6,607 bases of DNA from Pseudomonadota bacterium (GTDB lineage Bacteria; Pseudomonadota; Alphaproteobacteria; Kiloniellales; J153), in contig JACZWN010000183.1 in the NCBI GenBank assembly GCA_022572105.1, positions 1 through 6,607 of the forward strand. Reading direction: 5' to 3'. The notes beneath the pieces are model-generated. The model saw only the letters and a list, made by a program, of their open reading frames with translations, searched no databases and was not told the DNA's origin. A program made the position numbers and the translations under genes. Position 1 is the stretch's first letter; each line of letters opens with the position of its first letter. Positions 5,673-6,607 of the stretch are shown piece after piece.

Positions 5673-5687
5673 GACCAAAGGTCCCCG

Positions 5688-5717
5688 CTTTACCGGCGGC
5701 ACCTTGCGTTCCATATT
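5688..5717 (+). promoter_or_regulatory. Putative def promoter giving a near-leaderless transcript
   Basis: CTTTAC (5688-5693), 17 bases, then CCATAT (5711-5716) matches five of six positions in each half of the alphaproteobacterial CTTGAC-N17-CTATAT pattern. Transcription would begin about 7 bases after the -10 box, at or next to the ATG at 5724. No Shine-Dalgarno sequence precedes that ATG (TTGGACCC), which agrees with a leaderless mRNA. This is a motif reading only. Confidence 0.45.
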
Positions 5718-5723
5718 GGACCC

Positions 5724-6308
5724 ATGGCCATCCTCAAGATCGCCCGCATGGGGCATCCCGTGCTCAAGCGCGTCGCCCAGCCCATCGACGACCCCGGCGC
5801 GCCCGAGGTGCGCCGCCTGGTCAACGACATGCTCGATACCCTGGAGGACGCCGGCGGCACCGGCTTGGCCGCGCCCCAGGTCCACGTGCCCAGGCGCGTG
5901 GTGCTGTTCTACGTCTCTACCGAACGCGCCCAAAGGGAGAACGGGCGCGAGGACGGCGAGGACGGCGAGGACGCCCCGGACGAGGCCGAGGAGGTGCCGC
6001 TCACCGTGCTCGTCAACCCGACGATCGAGCCCCTCACCGAGGAGATGGTGGTCAGCTGGGAGGCCTGCCTGTCGCTGCCCGATCTGGCCGGGCGGGTGCC
6101 GCGCTACAAGGCGGTGCGCTACCGCGGGCTCGACCTGCGTGGCGAGGAGATCGTGCGCGAGGCGCGCGGCTTCCATGCCCGCGTGGTCCAGCACGAATGC
6201 GATCACCTGGACGGCGTGCTCTACCCGCAGCGCATGACCGACCTGTCGACGCTGACCTTCGCCTCCGAACTGAGGGCCCGGGCGGGCATCGAGGTCGCGG
6301 AGGAATAG
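5724..6308 (+). CDS. def: Peptide deformylase, with an acidic insertion
   Basis: A 194-residue metal hydrolase that removes the formyl group from the N-terminal methionine of new proteins at the ribosome. Motif 1 is GTGLAAPQ (45-52), motif 2 EACLS (113-117) and motif 3 QHECDHLDG (156-164). The metal ligands are Cys115, His157 and His161, and the catalytic base is Glu158. Motif 2 has Ala where the canonical enzyme has Gly (EGCLS), which I recall from a second deformylase group in alphaproteobacteria. Between strands after LFYVS there is an insertion (about 66-91) with an E-D-G repeat and many acidic residues. The usual partner fmt is not adjacent, so this may be a secondary paralogue. No ribosome binding site precedes the ATG, and MAILKIARMGHPVL is a normal start for the family. 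COQ9 follows after 52 bases. Confidence 0.95.
   Translation: MAILKIARMGHPVLKRVAQPIDDPGAPEVRRLVNDMLDTLEDAGGTGLAAPQVHVPRRVVLFYVSTERAQRENGREDGEDGEDAPDEAEEVPLTVLVNPTIEPLTEEMVVSWEACLSLPDLAGRVPRYKAVRYRGLDLRGEEIVREARGFHARVVQHECDHLDGVLYPQRMTDLSTLTFASELRARAGIEVAEE
5949..5972 (+). repeat. 9-bp tandem repeat inside def
   Basis: GAGGACGGC occurs twice in full and once in part (5949-5957, 5958-5966, 5967-5972). It encodes E-D-G-E-D-G-E-D at residues 76-83 in the acidic insertion of the deformylase. The array is in frame, so copy-number change would lengthen the surface loop by three residues per unit. Confidence 0.85.
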
Positions 6309-6319
6309 GCGGCGCGGGC

Positions 6320-6344
6320 AAAGTGGTGCGAGAAAAGTGGTACG
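6320..6344. repeat. AAAGTGGTRCG direct repeat upstream of COQ9
   Basis: AAAGTGGTGCG (6320-6330) and AAAGTGGTACG (6334-6344) are an 11-base direct repeat with one mismatch and a 14-base period, ending beside the GGAGG before COQ9. It may be a regulator site or a chance duplication. Confidence 0.55.
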
Positions 6345-6360
6345 GAGGCAGGAACAGGCG

Positions 6361-6607
6361 ATGGATATCGACAAGACCCGGGCAAAACTGCTCGCCGCGA
6401 CCTTGGCGCAGGTGCCCTTCGACGGTTGGACCGGACGCGCCCTGCGGGCCGGCGCGGCGGAGGCCGGGCTCGACCCGGCGGGCGCGCTCAACGCCTTCCC
6501 CGGCGGCCCGGCGGAGCTGATCGAGTTCTTCAGCGCCGAGGTCGACCGGCGCATGCTGGCGGAGCTGGAGAAACGCGACCTCGACTCGATGAAGGTACGC
6601 CAACGCG
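6361..6607 (+). CDS. COQ9 family ubiquinone biosynthesis protein, N-terminal part
   Basis: The first 82 residues of a gene that runs off the right edge; the full family length is about 200-230. The start MDIDKTRAKLL, the VPFDGWTGRALRAGA segment (18-32) and AFPGGPAELIEFF are characteristic of bacterial COQ9. This N-terminal part resembles the helix-turn-helix half of TetR regulators, while the missing C-terminal half holds the lipid-binding pocket. COQ9 binds aromatic isoprene lipids and supports COQ7 hydroxylation in ubiquinone synthesis; the bacterial role is inferred from the eukaryotic protein. AGGA (6350-6353) lies seven bases before the ATG, with a stronger GGAGG slightly further off. 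It lies in the same direction as def, 52 bases downstream, and near rpsU as in related genomes. Confidence 0.92.
   Translation, partial: MDIDKTRAKLLAATLAQVPFDGWTGRALRAGAAEAGLDPAGALNAFPGGPAELIEFFSAEVDRRMLAELEKRDLDSMKVRQR

Noticed and set aside
5637..6554. A 305-codon minus-strand open frame opposite def and COQ9
   Set aside because: Antisense shadow: the plus strand carries unmistakable deformylase and COQ9 motifs.

Overview
The window is high-GC DNA whose gene set points to an alphaproteobacterium, probably of a Rhodospirillales-like group. The evidence is an RcdA/DUF1465 protein, a COQ9 protein beside rpsU, a cysteine-free L31, an IbpA-type Hsp20 behind an alphaproteobacterial heat-shock promoter with a ROSE-like leader, and an MsbA-related ABC exporter beside rpmE. 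All assignments are read from the sequence and recalled family knowledge; no searches were run.

Layout. Bases 1 to about 199 encode, on the minus strand, an internal piece of isoleucyl-tRNA synthetase. It stops abruptly, and the C-terminal alpha/beta-hydrolase domain of an acetoin-dehydrogenase-E2-like protein begins on the plus strand within the same ~10 bases. The join is either a real rearrangement breakpoint or an assembly/amplification chimera. The hydrolase (to 905) and a hotdog-fold thioesterase (931-1371) look co-transcribed. They converge on a small heat-shock protein (1945-1451, minus). A strong hairpin with a T-rich tail for the minus strand lies between them.

Upstream of the heat-shock gene is the best regulatory signal in the window. 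An alphaproteobacterial sigma-32 promoter (2063-2093) is followed by a ~114-nt leader of three hairpins. The last hairpin hides the GGAGG ribosome binding site in a UUGCU/ROSE-type helix. Then come an rcdA-like cell-cycle proteolysis adaptor gene (2287-2697), convergent rpmE (2983-2759, minus) with a recognisable sigma-70 promoter overlapping a 15-bp tandem repeat, and a full-length ABC half-transporter exporter (3265-5088).

The right part holds rpsU (5459-5256, minus), divergent from def (5724-6308), with an 8-bp TTAACCCC inverted repeat and a possible leaderless def promoter between them. COQ9 (6361 to the edge, incomplete) follows def. Two ribosomal proteins and a deformylase serve translation, COQ9 serves ubiquinone synthesis, Hsp20 serves stress protection and RcdA serves regulated ClpXP proteolysis. 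Apart from the left junction this is ordinary chromosomal core. No tRNA, rRNA, CRISPR, insertion sequence or phage gene was seen.
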